A stretch of 64,000 nucleotides of DNA from Papilionanthe hookeriana x Papilionanthe teres (lineage: Eukaryota; Streptophyta; Magnoliopsida; Asparagales; Orchidaceae). The translations under genes were made by a program, and so were the position numbers. Below, piece by piece: positions 1 to 9,804 of this stretch (positions are counted from its first letter, which is position 1; the number at the start of each line of letters is the position of its first letter). The notes below the pieces were generated by a model that did not search any database, was not told the origin of the DNA, and saw nothing but the letters and a program-made list of their open reading frames with translations. The DNA lies in assembly GCA_022702705.1 (NCBI GenBank), contig CM040428.1, positions 104,426,022-104,490,021 on the forward strand, written 5' to 3'.

Positions 1-769
1 TTGGATTTTGGATTTTTGGGGTAAAAGGGTATTTTGGTAATTTTGGAGGAGTTTAGGGGTATTTTTGGAAATTTTGGTATTTTTGGCCAAAGATGGTCAA
101 TTTGAGTGGTGGTAAGTGTTTAGGATTAATTTTGAGGGATATTGGGTAATTTAGGTAATTTTGCAAATTTTGGGTCACTTCAAGGGTATTTGGTAAGTTT
201 GGTGGGTCCGGGACCCCGAGGGTCAAAAATTGAAATTTTGAAAAAGGAAGATTGATCAAATGTGAGTGAAATGGAATCACTTTGGTTGAGCCATGAAGCC
301 ATATTAAGCTCATATGAGCCATGAGAGGACTCATTTGAGGCATTCACTATGTTGTTCCTAACCCTCTTAGCCAAGGGCTTAGGGGTTAAGGACCATCCAT
401 ATGAATTACCTACATGAGTCAGGAAGTCAAGTTGGGTGAGAGTGTGGTTTTAGGACTTGGAATTTGTGTGAGAGTGTAGTGTATGTGCAAGTCAACCCTC
501 ACCAGACCAGGCCATCCAGGGTATTCTTAAGGCCAAAAAGTCCTATAGGGAACTCATCCTTTAAACCTCCACATTTGATTTCAACCCTCTAGGTGATTAG
601 GGGTCTACAATCAAGCTTGTAGGGTTTGCAGGGAGTTAAGAAGAAGTTTGAATTTCTAAATGGTGGGTTCCATTTCTAGTCCTCTAAGATTAGTCAAAGG
701 AAAAGCCTAAGGCTAGATCCTAAGTACTAAAGAGAGAAGCAAAAGACCTCACCAAAATTGAGGTCAACA
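1..769 (-). repeat. Terminal block of giant LTR-like repeat (copy 1, partial)
   Basis: Closely matches 51331-52106 on the same strand, including the stretch of stop-rich T/G-rich DNA and the shared end GAGGTCAACA at 760-769. On the minus strand the end reads TGTTGACCTC, so it looks like an LTR start beginning with TG. Just inside lies a hairpin (GACCTCA ... TGAGGTC, 745-766). The window edge cuts the other side. Short ORFs here are composition artefacts; no coding similarity is seen. Confidence 0.6.
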
Positions 770-1380
770 TGGCTATTTTTAGGTGAGCTTCAGTCTTAGG
801 TTCAATATTGGGTCATTTGGGTTCAAGTTAGGATTTTTGGGTTTAGGCTTGGGATGGGTCTACTTGATTGTTCAAAATGGTGTGTATGATTGTCACAAAC
901 ATTTTAGAAAAGGATTGGAGTGATTTTAAGTTGGATTGGAAGGTGAATTGGTGAAATTTGGACATTTTCTTAATTTGGGCTAACTTGGATTAGACTTGGG
1001 TTTGGGTTAGGCTAGAGCTTTGCTAGGGTTCAGTTGATGGATCAATTTGGTTTATAAAAATGTTAGGAAGAGTTTAAAATTTAATTTTTGGGGTATTGAC
1101 TTGACTAAGGGGTTCAAATTAGGGGATTTGGGATATATGGCCAAAATTAGGGCTTTTTGGTTTAGATTAATTCAGGCTTCGAAATTAGTTCAATTAGACT
1201 TGGATTTGGTTCGAATTAGGATTAGGAATGGTGAATTTGAGATTAAAATTGTAATTGGGGAGGATTGGGATCAATTGGGTGGACATTGGAAGTGATTTAG
1301 GCATTTTGGTTTTAAAGGGACAATTTGTGGCTTTTGATCAAAATGGGTTAATTTGGTTAAATTAGGTCCAATGAAGTGGT
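770..1380. other. G/T-rich non-coding stretch
   Basis: TTTGGGTTA-like composition resembling 50130-51330 in the right-hand copy, but with blocks in a different order relative to the 769 junction. An 82-residue plus-strand frame at 1047-1295 has no recognisable domain and is probably chance. No gene seen. Confidence 0.5.
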
Positions 1381-1421
1381 TGATGGCGATGAAATATATG
1401 GCTCACATGTCGTCGCCATCA
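1381..1421. other. Perfect 9-bp inverted repeat beside a PBS-like site
   Basis: Arms TGATGGCGA and TCGCCATCA are separated by about 23 bases. The hairpin lies 25 bases from the primer-binding-like motif at 1446-1456, i.e. in what would be the leader of a minus-sense retroelement. Confidence 0.5.
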
Positions 1422-1445
1422 ATTCCTGTATCATGTCAGTGTCAA

Positions 1446-1456
1446 GGAGTCGCCAC
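1446..1456 (-). promoter_or_regulatory. Primer-binding-site-like motif (TGGCGACTCC)
   Basis: The minus strand reads GTGGCGACTCC, similar to the arginine-tRNA type PBS reported for Ogre/Tat LTR retrotransposons (remembered, not searched). It sits at the low-coordinate end of the giant LTR-like block, where a minus-sense 5' LTR should be followed by a PBS. Only about 10 bases match, so this is suggestive. Confidence 0.35.
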
Positions 1457-1839
1457 TCTCTTTCTCTATCCATCACCCTAATTCTTATTCTACTTAGACT
1501 TTTTTTTCAGAAGTATTTAGAGAAATTGAAGAAGGATTAATCATGATAGAGATTGACAGAAAAAGAGATCGAATGATAATCTCATAGATTAAACCTTCAG
1601 ATTGTGTGATTACTGAAGTTTTTCGTATAAGAAAATCACATGATGATCTTGGGTAACCAGAGAGATCTTATAGGTGAAATACCTATCCAGAGTTCTTTAA
1701 TCTCCTATAGAAGCAAGCTTTTATAGTTAATTACATACTGAGCAATTAATATTTCCTAGGAAAACTCCCAATTAAGGTTAACATTTAACCTCGAAAAAGT
1801 GTAAGTGCTGTCGTGGCAGTGTGTTTTATTTTGTAATGT

Positions 1840-2760
1840 CAATTTTTGTCATTTTATATATCATGTCATATGTCATGTCGGGATGTCGTAGTTTGTATGT
1901 CGTGTTATGTCATAATGTGATGTCGTAATTTCATGTCATTTTATGTCGTGTCTTAATGTGAATCATAATGTCATGTCATTTTATGTGATGTCGTAATTTC
2001 ATAAGATGTCGTGATTAATATCTCGATTTGTCATGAGATATTTTATCTCCTATGTCGTTATTATGTCATGAGATACCTTCAATGATGTCAAGAAGATATC
2101 ATTACTTATTTATTTTTATTATTTTGTTTATGATTCCATTTTGTTTTAAATTTTGGTTTTGTCATGTCATTTTGTCATGTCATTATGTCATGTCATTTTA
2201 TGTCATGTCTTAAGGTGATGTCGTTATGTCATAAAATATTGTGATTAATATCTCAATTTTTCATGAGATATTTTATCTCCTATAAGAAGATGTTATTATT
2301 ATATCATGAGATAACTTCTATGATGTCAAAAAGATATCATTATTTATTTATTTTTGTTATTTTGTTTATGATTCCATTTTGTTTTAAATTTTGGTTTTGT
2401 CATGTCATTATATCATGTCATTTTATGTCATGTCTTAATGTGATGTCGTAATGTCATAAGATGTCGTGATTAATATCTCGATTTGTCATGAGATATTTTA
2501 TTTCCTATGTTGTTATTATGTCATGAGATACCTTCAATGATGTCAAGAAGATATCAATACTTATTTATTTTTTTTTATTTTGTTTATGATTCCCTTTTGT
2601 TCTAAATTTTAGTTTCTTTTTTATGTCATTTTGTTATGTATTTGTTTTGGTTTAGTGTCATGTCATCATTTTATTGTGGTATAGAAATGTCATCGTATGT
2701 TTTTGTTAATGTTGATGTTATGTTGATGTCAATGTTAATAATTTTGTCATTTATTTCAGA
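1840..2760. repeat. TGTCA/TGTCG-rich array, about 230-bp unit, 3 copies
   Basis: The block containing TCATGAGATATTTTATCTCC recurs at about 2009, 2246 and 2471 (spacings 237 and 225), followed each time by an ATTTATTTTT...TTTGTTTATGATTCC segment. Between copies the DNA is built of short TGTCATGTC/TGTCGTAATG words. Plus-strand ORFs at 2263-2451 and 2636-2860 are products of the repeat and not genes. Confidence 0.85.
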
Positions 2761-3049
2761 TTTTGTGACTAACCTAAAAGTCCAGTTGTCTTTGTTGTCA
2801 TGTCATTTTTATTTTATTGTTTGTAGAAAGTTTAAGTTTTGTGGCTATCCTAAAAGTTAAGGTTTTGTTGTCAATGTTCCGTCGTCGACGTCCTGCAAAA
2901 CAGAGTTAGCACACCCTATAACATGCAAAGAAAATCTAAACGAAACTTCATGTCTTTATCTTGCAAGGAAAATAAAGTTATAAACAATATCATATCAATA
3001 TATTTAGATTACCTGGTCAAAGTGTCTGTTGATCAAGAGTTGTCGGATG

Positions 3050-3830
3050 TCTGAGTTTGGTTGAAATGTCGATTTAGGTTTATGTCAGTTTATGTTTAAA
3101 TTTTTATTTGTCTTGAATATTGATTTGGGTTGGATTGTCGATTTTTAATTTTATGTCGATTTAAGTTCAATGTGGGTCGAACTTTAAGAATTATGTCGTT
3201 TTATGTCAAGATATATTGAGTTTGGTTTGAAATGTCGATTAATGTCATTTAATGTTGGGGATGTTTAATTTGGTTTGAAATGCTGATTAATGTCAGTTTG
3301 TGTTTGGGAATGTTGATTAATGTCGAATAATTTCATTTGAAATGTCAAATTTATTGAGTTTCATTTGGAATGTCGGATTTATGTCGGTTATGTCGATTTT
3401 GGTTTGAAATGTCAAATTTATGTCGATTATGTCGATTTTGGTTTAAAATGTCGATTCTATGTCAGTTATGTTTGAAATGTCAAATTTATGTCGAATATGT
3501 CGATTAATTGTTTGGAATGTCAAATTTATGTCGATTATGTCGATTTTGATTTAAAATGTCGATTTTATGTCAGTTATGTTTGAAATGTCAAATTTATATC
3601 AATTATGTCGATTATATGTTTGGAATGCCAAATTTATGTCGATTATGTCGATTTTGGTTTAAAATGTTGATTTTATGTCAGGTATGTTGATTTTGGTCTA
3701 AAATATCGATTTTATGTTAGTTATGTTTGAAATGTCGAATTTATGTCGGTTTTGTCGATTTTTATTTGAAATGTCAAATTTATGTCGATTATGTCGATTA
3801 ATTGTTTGGAATGTCAATTTTATGTTGATT
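3050..3830. repeat. TATGTCGATT tandem array
   Basis: Degenerate short-period array built from ATGTCGATT, TTGGTTTGAAATGTC and AAATTTATGTCGATTATG words, roughly 45-60 bases per compound unit. It begins just after a segment (2880-3030) that aligns with the splice-donor-like segments near 43870 and 46302. Confidence 0.85.
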
Positions 3831-4300
3831 TGAGTTCAATTTTGTATATCATAAGGCTTATGTTGATTTAGATTTAATTTTGTCGATTTAGATTCAATTT
3901 GGGTTGAACCTAAGATTTATGTCGATTTAGGTTCAATTAGGTTAAACCTAAAATTTATGTCGATTTAGGTTCAATTTGGGTTGAACCTATAGTTTATATT
4001 AATTTAGGTTCAATTTAGGTTGAACCTAGAGTTTATGTCGATTTAGGTTTAATTTGGGTTGAACCTAAGGTTTATGTCGACTTTTGTCTGTCTAAATTTG
4101 GTTTCAGGTTTTGATCTTGATTTGAGTTTAGTTATGGGTTTTATGTCGATTTAAGTTTGGTTAGGTTCATTGTCAATTGAACCTAAGATTTATGTCAAGT
4201 TGAACTGAGTTAGGTTCATTGTCAGTTGAACCTAAGGTTTAGATTTTGACTTAAGTTTAATATGAGTTGAACTTAAGTTGAGTTTTAGTTTAGATTCAAG
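3830..4300. repeat. Transitional array: TGTCGATT merging into GGTTGAACCTAA
   Basis: Units of about 65 bases combine the preceding word (ATGTCGATTTAGG) with the following one (TTCAATTTGGGTTGAACCTAA). It is a bridge between neighbouring array types. Confidence 0.8.
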
Positions 4301-5030
4301 TTAGGTGGAACCTAAGGTTTAGGTTAGACTTAGGTTCATGTCATGATAAACCTAAGTATGGTTTGACTTAAGTCTAATATGGGTTAGACTTAAGTTAGGT
4401 TTTTGAGTTTGGTTCATGTCAGATTGAACCTAAGTATGGTTTGACTTAAGTCTAATATGGGTTAGACTTAAGTTAGGTTTTTAGGTTAGGTTCATGTTAA
4501 GTTGAACCTAAGTATGGTTTGACTTAAGTCTAATATGGGTTAGACTTATGTTAGGTTTTTGAGCTAGGTTCATGTCAGGTTGAATCTAAGTTTGGTTTGA
4601 CTTAAGTCTAATATGGGTTAGACTTAAGTTAAATTTTGAGTTTAAGTTAAGTTAGGTTCAATTCAGGTTGAATCTAGACTTAAGGTCGACTTAAGTTCAA
4701 TATGGGTTGAACTTAAGTTAAGTTTTGAGTTTAGGCTAAGTTAGGTTCAAGTCAGGTTGAACCTAGACTTAAGGTCGACTTAAGTTTAATATGGATTGAA
4801 CTTAAGTTAAGGTTTTGAGTTTAGGTTAAGTTAGGTTCAAGTCAGGTTGAACCTAAACTTAAGGTGGATATAAGTTCAATATGGGTTGAACTTAAGTTAA
4901 GGTTTGAATTGGATTAAGTTAGGTTCTAGTTAGCTTGAACCTAGACTTAAAGTTGACTTTAGTTTAATGTGGGTTAAGTTAAAATTTGATTTGAGTTTAA
5001 GTTATGTTGAACTCAAGTTTAGTTCAGTTT
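4300..5030. repeat. TTGACTTAAG / GGTTAGACTTAAG array, 80-90 bp unit
   Basis: Copies of CCTAAGTATGGTTTGACTTA recur from about 4343 at 80-85 base intervals, then a variant with ACTTAAGGTCGACTTAAG at about 4679, 4768 and 4857 (89 bases). Each unit holds inverted repeats such as TTAAGTCTAA...TTAGACTTAA. Confidence 0.85.
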
Positions 5031-5690
5031 AGGTTAGGTTCAATATGGGTTGAACCTAAGGTTTTAGGTTAAGTTAGGTTCAATGTGGGTTGAACCTAAA
5101 GTTTAGGTTAACTTGAGTTCAAGTTAGGTTGGACTAAAGTTAGGTTATGTTTAGGTTAGGTTAAATGTGGGTTGAACCTAAGGTTTAGGTTAACTTGAGT
5201 TCAAATTAGATTGGACTCAAGTTAGGTTTGGTTTAAGTTAGGTTCAATGTAGGTTGAACCTAAGGTTTAGGTTAACTTGAGTTCAAGTTAGATTGGACTC
5301 AAGTTAGGTTAGGTTTAAGTTAGGTTCAATGTGGGTTGAACCTAATGTTTAGGTTAACTTGACTTCAAGTTAGATTGGACTCAAGTTAGGTTAAGTTTAA
5401 GTTAGGTTCAATGTGGGTTGAACCTAAGGTTTAGGTTAACTTGAGTTCAAGTTAGATTGGACTCAAGTTAGGTTAGGTTTAGGTTAGGTTCAATGTGGGT
5501 TGAACCTAAGGTTTAGGTTAACTTGAGTTCAAGTTAGATTGGACTCAAGTTAGGTTAGGTTTAGGTTTGGTTCAATGTGGGTTGAACCTAAGGTTTAAGT
5601 TAACTTGAGTTCAAGTTAGATTGGACTCAAGTTAGGTTAGGTTTAGGTTTGAATTTAAGTCCAATGTGAGTTGAACTTAAGTTATATATT
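5030..5690. repeat. 82-bp tandem array with TTAGGTTCAA / TTGAACCTAA dyads
   Basis: The word CCTAAGGTTTAGGTTAACTT recurs at about 5177, 5259, 5341, 5423, 5505 and 5587, a steady 82-base period. Each unit has two inverted repeats: TTAGGTTCAA with TTGAACCTAA, and AACTTGAGT with ACTCAAGTT. Confidence 0.92.
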
Positions 5691-6560
5691 TTATGTCTTA
5701 TTAGAGTTAGGCTTACTTGGGTATATAAGCTACTTAAGTCTAATGTAAGTAAGACTTAAGAGATAATTAAGTCTAATAGGGTTAGACTTAATTTAAGGTT
5801 TAAGAATAATTTAAGCCTGATGTGAGTAAGGCTTAAAGATTAATTAAGTCTTATTAGGTTAGACCTATTTAAGATTTAAGTATTACTTAAGTCTAATGTA
5901 AGTAAAGCTTAAGGATTAATTAAGTCTAGTTAGGTTAGATTTAATTAGGGTTTAAAGGTTACTTAAGCCTAATGTAAGTAAGGCTTAAGGATTAATTAAG
6001 TCTAATTGGGTTAGACTTAGTTATCATTTAAGAGTTATTTAAGCCTAATGTAAGTAAGGTTTAAGGATTAATTAAGTTTAATTGGGTTAGACTTAATTAT
6101 GGTTTAAGAGTTATTTAAGCCTAATGTAAGTAAGACTTAAGGATTAATTATGTCTAATTGGGTTAGACCTAATTATGGTTTAAGAGTTATTTAAGCCTAA
6201 TGTAAGTAAGACTTAAGGATTAATTAAGTCTAATTGGGTTAGACCAAATTATGGTTTAAGAGTTATTTAAGCCTAATGTAAGTAAGGCTTAAGGATTAAT
6301 TAAGTCTAATTGGGTTAGACCTAATTATGGTTTAAGAGTTATTTAAGCCTAATGTAAGTAAGGCTTAAGGCTTAATTAAGTCTAATTGGGTTAGACCTAA
6401 TTATGGTTTATGTTTGATTAAGTATAATTTAGTTAAGACTTAATGCTTTAGTTAGGTCTAATGGATTAGACCTAATTAGGGTTTAGGTTTGATTAAGTCT
6501 AATTTAGTTAAGACTTAATGGTTTAATTAGGTTTAATGGGTTAGACCTAATTATGGTTTA
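5690..6560. repeat. 76-bp tandem array with AAGCCT / AGGCTT and TAAGTCTAA dyads
   Basis: AAGCCTAATGTAAGTAAGG recurs near 5964, 6041, 6117, 6193, 6269 and 6345 (76-base period), with TAAGTCTAATTGGGTTAGAC in between. From 6420 to 6560 the unit shifts to a TTTAGTTAAGACTTAATG form. Confidence 0.92.
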
Positions 6561-6960
6561 GAGGTTACTTAATCCTGATGTAAGTAAGGTTTAAGTTTAT
6601 TAATTAGGTTTCATAGGGGTTAAACCTAATTGGGGCTTAAGGGTTACTTAAACATAATGTAAGTAAGGTTTAAATTGATTAACTAGGTTTAATGTAGGTT
6701 AAACCAAATTAGGGTTTAAGGGTTACTTAAACCTAATTTAAGTAAGGTTTAAGTTGATTAACTAGGTTTAATGTAGGTTAAACCTAATTAGGGTTTAAGG
6801 GTTGCTTAAACTTAATGTAAGTAAGGTTTAAGTTGATTAACTAGGTTTAATTGGGTTAAACCTAATTAGGGTTTCAGGGTTACTTAAACCTAATGTAAGT
6901 AAGGTTTAAGTTAAGTAACTAGGTTTAATGTGGGTTAAACCTAATTAGGTTTTAAGGGTT
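6560..6960. repeat. 80-bp tandem array with AAACCTAA / TTAGGTTT dyads
   Basis: AACCTAATGTAAGTAAGGTTT alternates with ACTAGGTTTAATGTAGG and TTAAACCTAATTAGGGTTT at about 80-base spacing. The spacer TAATGTAAGTAAGG is carried over from the previous array, but the arms are now AAACCT/AGGTTT. Confidence 0.9.
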
Positions 6961-7450
6961 ATTAAACCTAATGTCTTTAAGGTTTAATTACGATTAATTA
7001 AGTTTAAGAATGTTTTAAACCTAATTAACGTTTGTTTATTAAACCTAATGTCTTTTAAGGTTTAATAAGAGATAATTAAACTTAATTATGTCTTTTAAGT
7101 TTAATTAAAAATTGATTTGATATTAAACCTAATGTCTTTAAGGTTTAAAAAGAGTTAATCAAACTTAATTATGTCTTTTAAGTTTAATTAAACATTGATT
7201 TTATATTAAACCTAAAGTCTTTAAGGTTTAATAAGAATAAATTAAACTTAATTGTCTTTTAAGTTTAATTAAACTTTGATTTAATATTAAACCTAATGAC
7301 TTTAAGGTTTAATAAGAGTTAATTAAACTTAATTATGTCTTTTAAGTTTATTTAAACTTTGATTTAATATTAAACCTAATGTCTTTAAGGTTTAATAAGA
7401 ATTAATTAAACTTAATTATGTCTTTTAAGTTTAATTAAACTTTGATTTAA
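6960..7450. repeat. 80-bp tandem array with ATTAAACCT / AGGTTTAAT dyads
   Basis: ATTAAACCTAATGTCTTTAA is followed by AGGTTTAATAAGAG, then TTAAACTTAATTATGTC with TTTTAAGTTTAATTAAAC; five or so units at about 80 bases. It is the last and most AT-rich member of the drifting series. Confidence 0.9.
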
Positions 7451-9030
7451 GTCTATTCTGATGTCATTAGACTTGCTTTAAGTCTATTTGGAGTTAGACT
7501 TAATTTTGACTCAACCCATTGTGGAATGGGCTAAGTAGGGTGAAAGAGTGATTTTTAGGATTTTAAATTTATTAATTAATAATGAAATTTTAAATCCTAA
7601 ATTTTGAAATGTCATTTAAAATTGCTGAATGGCTTAAAAATCATTGTAATTAGAATCTTCATGTGTCACCCTAAAATTTCCAGCCATTTTCAAATTTATT
7701 TTCCTTAATTTCTAATTTTTATAATTATTTTTATAAATAATTACAAAGTAGCTTAGAAATTAAAGAAAAATATCCTAAAGAACTTTTCAGTCCTTAGAAA
7801 AATTAGGAGATATGTGTCATAACGAAGGATAATTCCGTGAAAATTTCATAATTTTTGGAATTATAATTAATTTTTAATAATTAAATTACTCCAGAGAGTA
7901 ATTAATTTATTAAAAATAAAATATAATTCAAAAATTCAAAATTTTATTTTGACAGTATTCAAGATTTTTCTCATTCCCATGTCAAGGTAATGATTGCCTT
8001 TAAATGGTTATAATGAGCCCCAAATTCCATGTGATTATTTTGTCTCCTCCCTATTGGCTAGAGGGGAGGTTAGTGATGATTCAAGGAAGTTAAGGCCTTC
8101 ATATTTCTCCACCTCATTTAAATTTTCATGAGGGGATGACACATGCTCCTTATTTCCCTTAAATTTTCAAAATTTTATTTATGATGTCACCTTATAATGT
8201 GAGGATGACGCAAATTTATGCTCTCTCCTATTGGTTAAGAGGTAAGGTGATGGATGAGTGAACATAAGATTTCTTGAGGTTGCATGAGGGAGTGACACCT
8301 CATCTCCTCTTAATGATGAAATTGTCATTTTTTACTTTAACCATGGTTAAGGTAAAAAATCTCCATTCATGTGAATTATCATCATGAGTCTTTTTATGAG
8401 TTAATTCATCCTTAATGAGTCTTATAATTCATGTGAAACCTATATGGGGTCATCATGATGTCATAAGAGGGATTAAAATTTTTTGAAAAATCAATTATTA
8501 TGTCATAATTGATTTTAAAGGGTTAAATGTCATTTTACACCCCCCACCTTTTTAATTTAATTTCATTTTAATTAATTCATAAAAAGTTTGAAATTTTATT
8601 AATTAAATTATTAATTCACAAAATTTTTAGAATTAATTATTTAATTAATTTCATGTCATTTTGATTAGAAAATGGAATTTTGTCTTATTTTATGACTTTT
8701 TAATTTAATTTTTATTTTAATTAATTATGTCATTAATTAAAATATAAAAATTAAATTATTAATCAATTAACTAATCAAAAATAATTTTGTAATTAATTAT
8801 TTGATTAATTCCATTATTTTTAATCAAAATTGTGCATTTTATCATTTTCATGGCTTTTAATTTAATTTTTTATTTTAATTAATCATGTCATTAATTAAAA
8901 TATTAAAAATTAAATTATTGGTCAATTAATTAATCAAAAATAAATTTAAAATTAATTATTTGATTAATTTTGTCATTTTTATTTAATTTTTATCATTTTT
9001 GTCATTTTTTATCATTTTTTGTTTAAAATT
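7451..9030. other. AT-rich non-coding region with a 190-bp direct duplication
   Basis: No coding signal. Between about 8690 and 8990 a segment with ATTAATTAAAATATTAAAAA and TTAATTAATCAAAAATAA words is present twice. Its composition is similar to 47300-48500 in the right-hand giant block, which supports positional homology. Confidence 0.6.
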
Positions 9031-9039
9031 GTGTGTTTT

Positions 9040-9438
9040 GACCATGGTTAACCAATGTTGACCTAGGTTGACCCAAGTTAACCAAAATTGGTCAATTTTA
9101 GTTTCAAGATGTCTAATGTGACTTTTTCAACCTTGTCATGGTTGATTTGATCACAATATTTGTGATTTTGTCAGGTTGGGGTTTAAATAGGTCATGTTGA
9201 CCCAATTTATGGTTTAAACTAATTCAAAGGTCAATGTGGTGAATTTTGAATAAAAATTTTGTTGATTTTGATCAATGACAATTTGATCATGTCAACATTT
9301 TTCTTTAAGGTCAATTTTGTGGTCAAGAAGATTTTGTTAAGGTTTTACCCTAGGTCTTAGTTTTTAGGAGGTAAATGTCGGTAGGCTTCCTTTCTCAAGG
9401 TGTTTGGTGAGTGATTCTCACAAAAAGTGAGGTCAACA
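9040..9438 (-). repeat. TTGACC-rich segment ending in TGTTGACCTC terminus
   Basis: Contains repeated TTGACC/GGTCAA words, then a 120-base stretch (9310-9438) matching the minus strand of 14034-14145, including a CTCAC...GTGAG hairpin and the terminal GAGGTCAACA. The end is shared by four copies in the window (769, 9438, 14034, 52106). Confidence 0.65.
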
Positions 9439-9798
9439 GTGGTTTTAAATGGTGTCGAAGACATTTGACATGACTTTGGAATTATTGAGAATTTTTGGAA
9501 TTTAAGGGGCATTTTGGTAATTTTGGCTAATTTGGTTAATTTTGAGTCTTGCCCCCAATCAATCGGCGTTTCTTGAAAAAATATTATGCAACATGAAAAT
9601 AATGACTTGTTTCTAAACTGAGAAAACGATGAATTAAATGATAAATGAAATTTCTGGCATTTAATATTTTTCTTTGAACATTTCTTTTTGTTCGCATAAC
9701 ATGTGTTTTTTAACATCATTTCTCGACAATAATGAATTTCATACTGACAATTTAAATCGAAACTTGGTCTGATAGGTCTTCATTAACTTGTTGCTTGT
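9439..9798. other. Leader between LTR terminus and the AlkB-type ORF
   Basis: No gene is evident; a minus-strand 120-residue frame (9357-9719) is low complexity and lacks recognisable domains. If the downstream ORF is expressed by splicing, this would be intron sequence upstream of the acceptor at 9799-9800. Confidence 0.4.
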
Positions 9799-9804
9799 AG
9801 GAAA
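9790..9804 (+). promoter_or_regulatory. Putative 3' splice site in front of the AlkB-type ORF
   Basis: A pyrimidine-leaning stretch ends in TTGCTTGTAG, followed by four bases (GAAA) and the ATG at 9805. The related ORF on the other strand has TTCTTCGCAG, four bases (GCAA) and ATG. The identical AG-to-ATG spacing in two diverged copies suggests a real acceptor. Confidence 0.55.

Larger units (their letters stand above)
1457..9438 (-). mobile_element. Giant LTR-like block, left copy (about 8 kb)
   Basis: On the minus strand it starts TGTTGACCTC at 9438 and ends beside a PBS-like motif at 1456. Two segments align with the right-hand block 42421-52106: 1540-1800 matches 42510-42850 (shared TTATAGTTAATTACAT), and 1800-1850 matches the segment beginning near 43700 and again near 46127 (TTTTATCTTGTAATG-like). 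The middle is replaced by tandem arrays. Interpreting both blocks as LTRs of one family is inference; 8 kb is large even for Ogre-type elements. No protein coding seen. Confidence 0.4.

Noticed and set aside
1047..1295. 82-residue plus-strand ORF
   Set aside because: Low-complexity translation of G/T-rich DNA; not kept in the related stretch near 50130-51330.
6470..6500. Plant telomere-like TTAGGGTTTAGG words in the satellite
   Set aside because: Only about one and a half telomere units occur, arising from the repeat's own CCTAATTAGGGTTT word; there is no run of TTTAGGG.
5030..7450. CRISPR-like array
   Set aside because: Units are contiguous, diverged, and lack unique spacers; the host is a plant nuclear genome and no cas genes are present.
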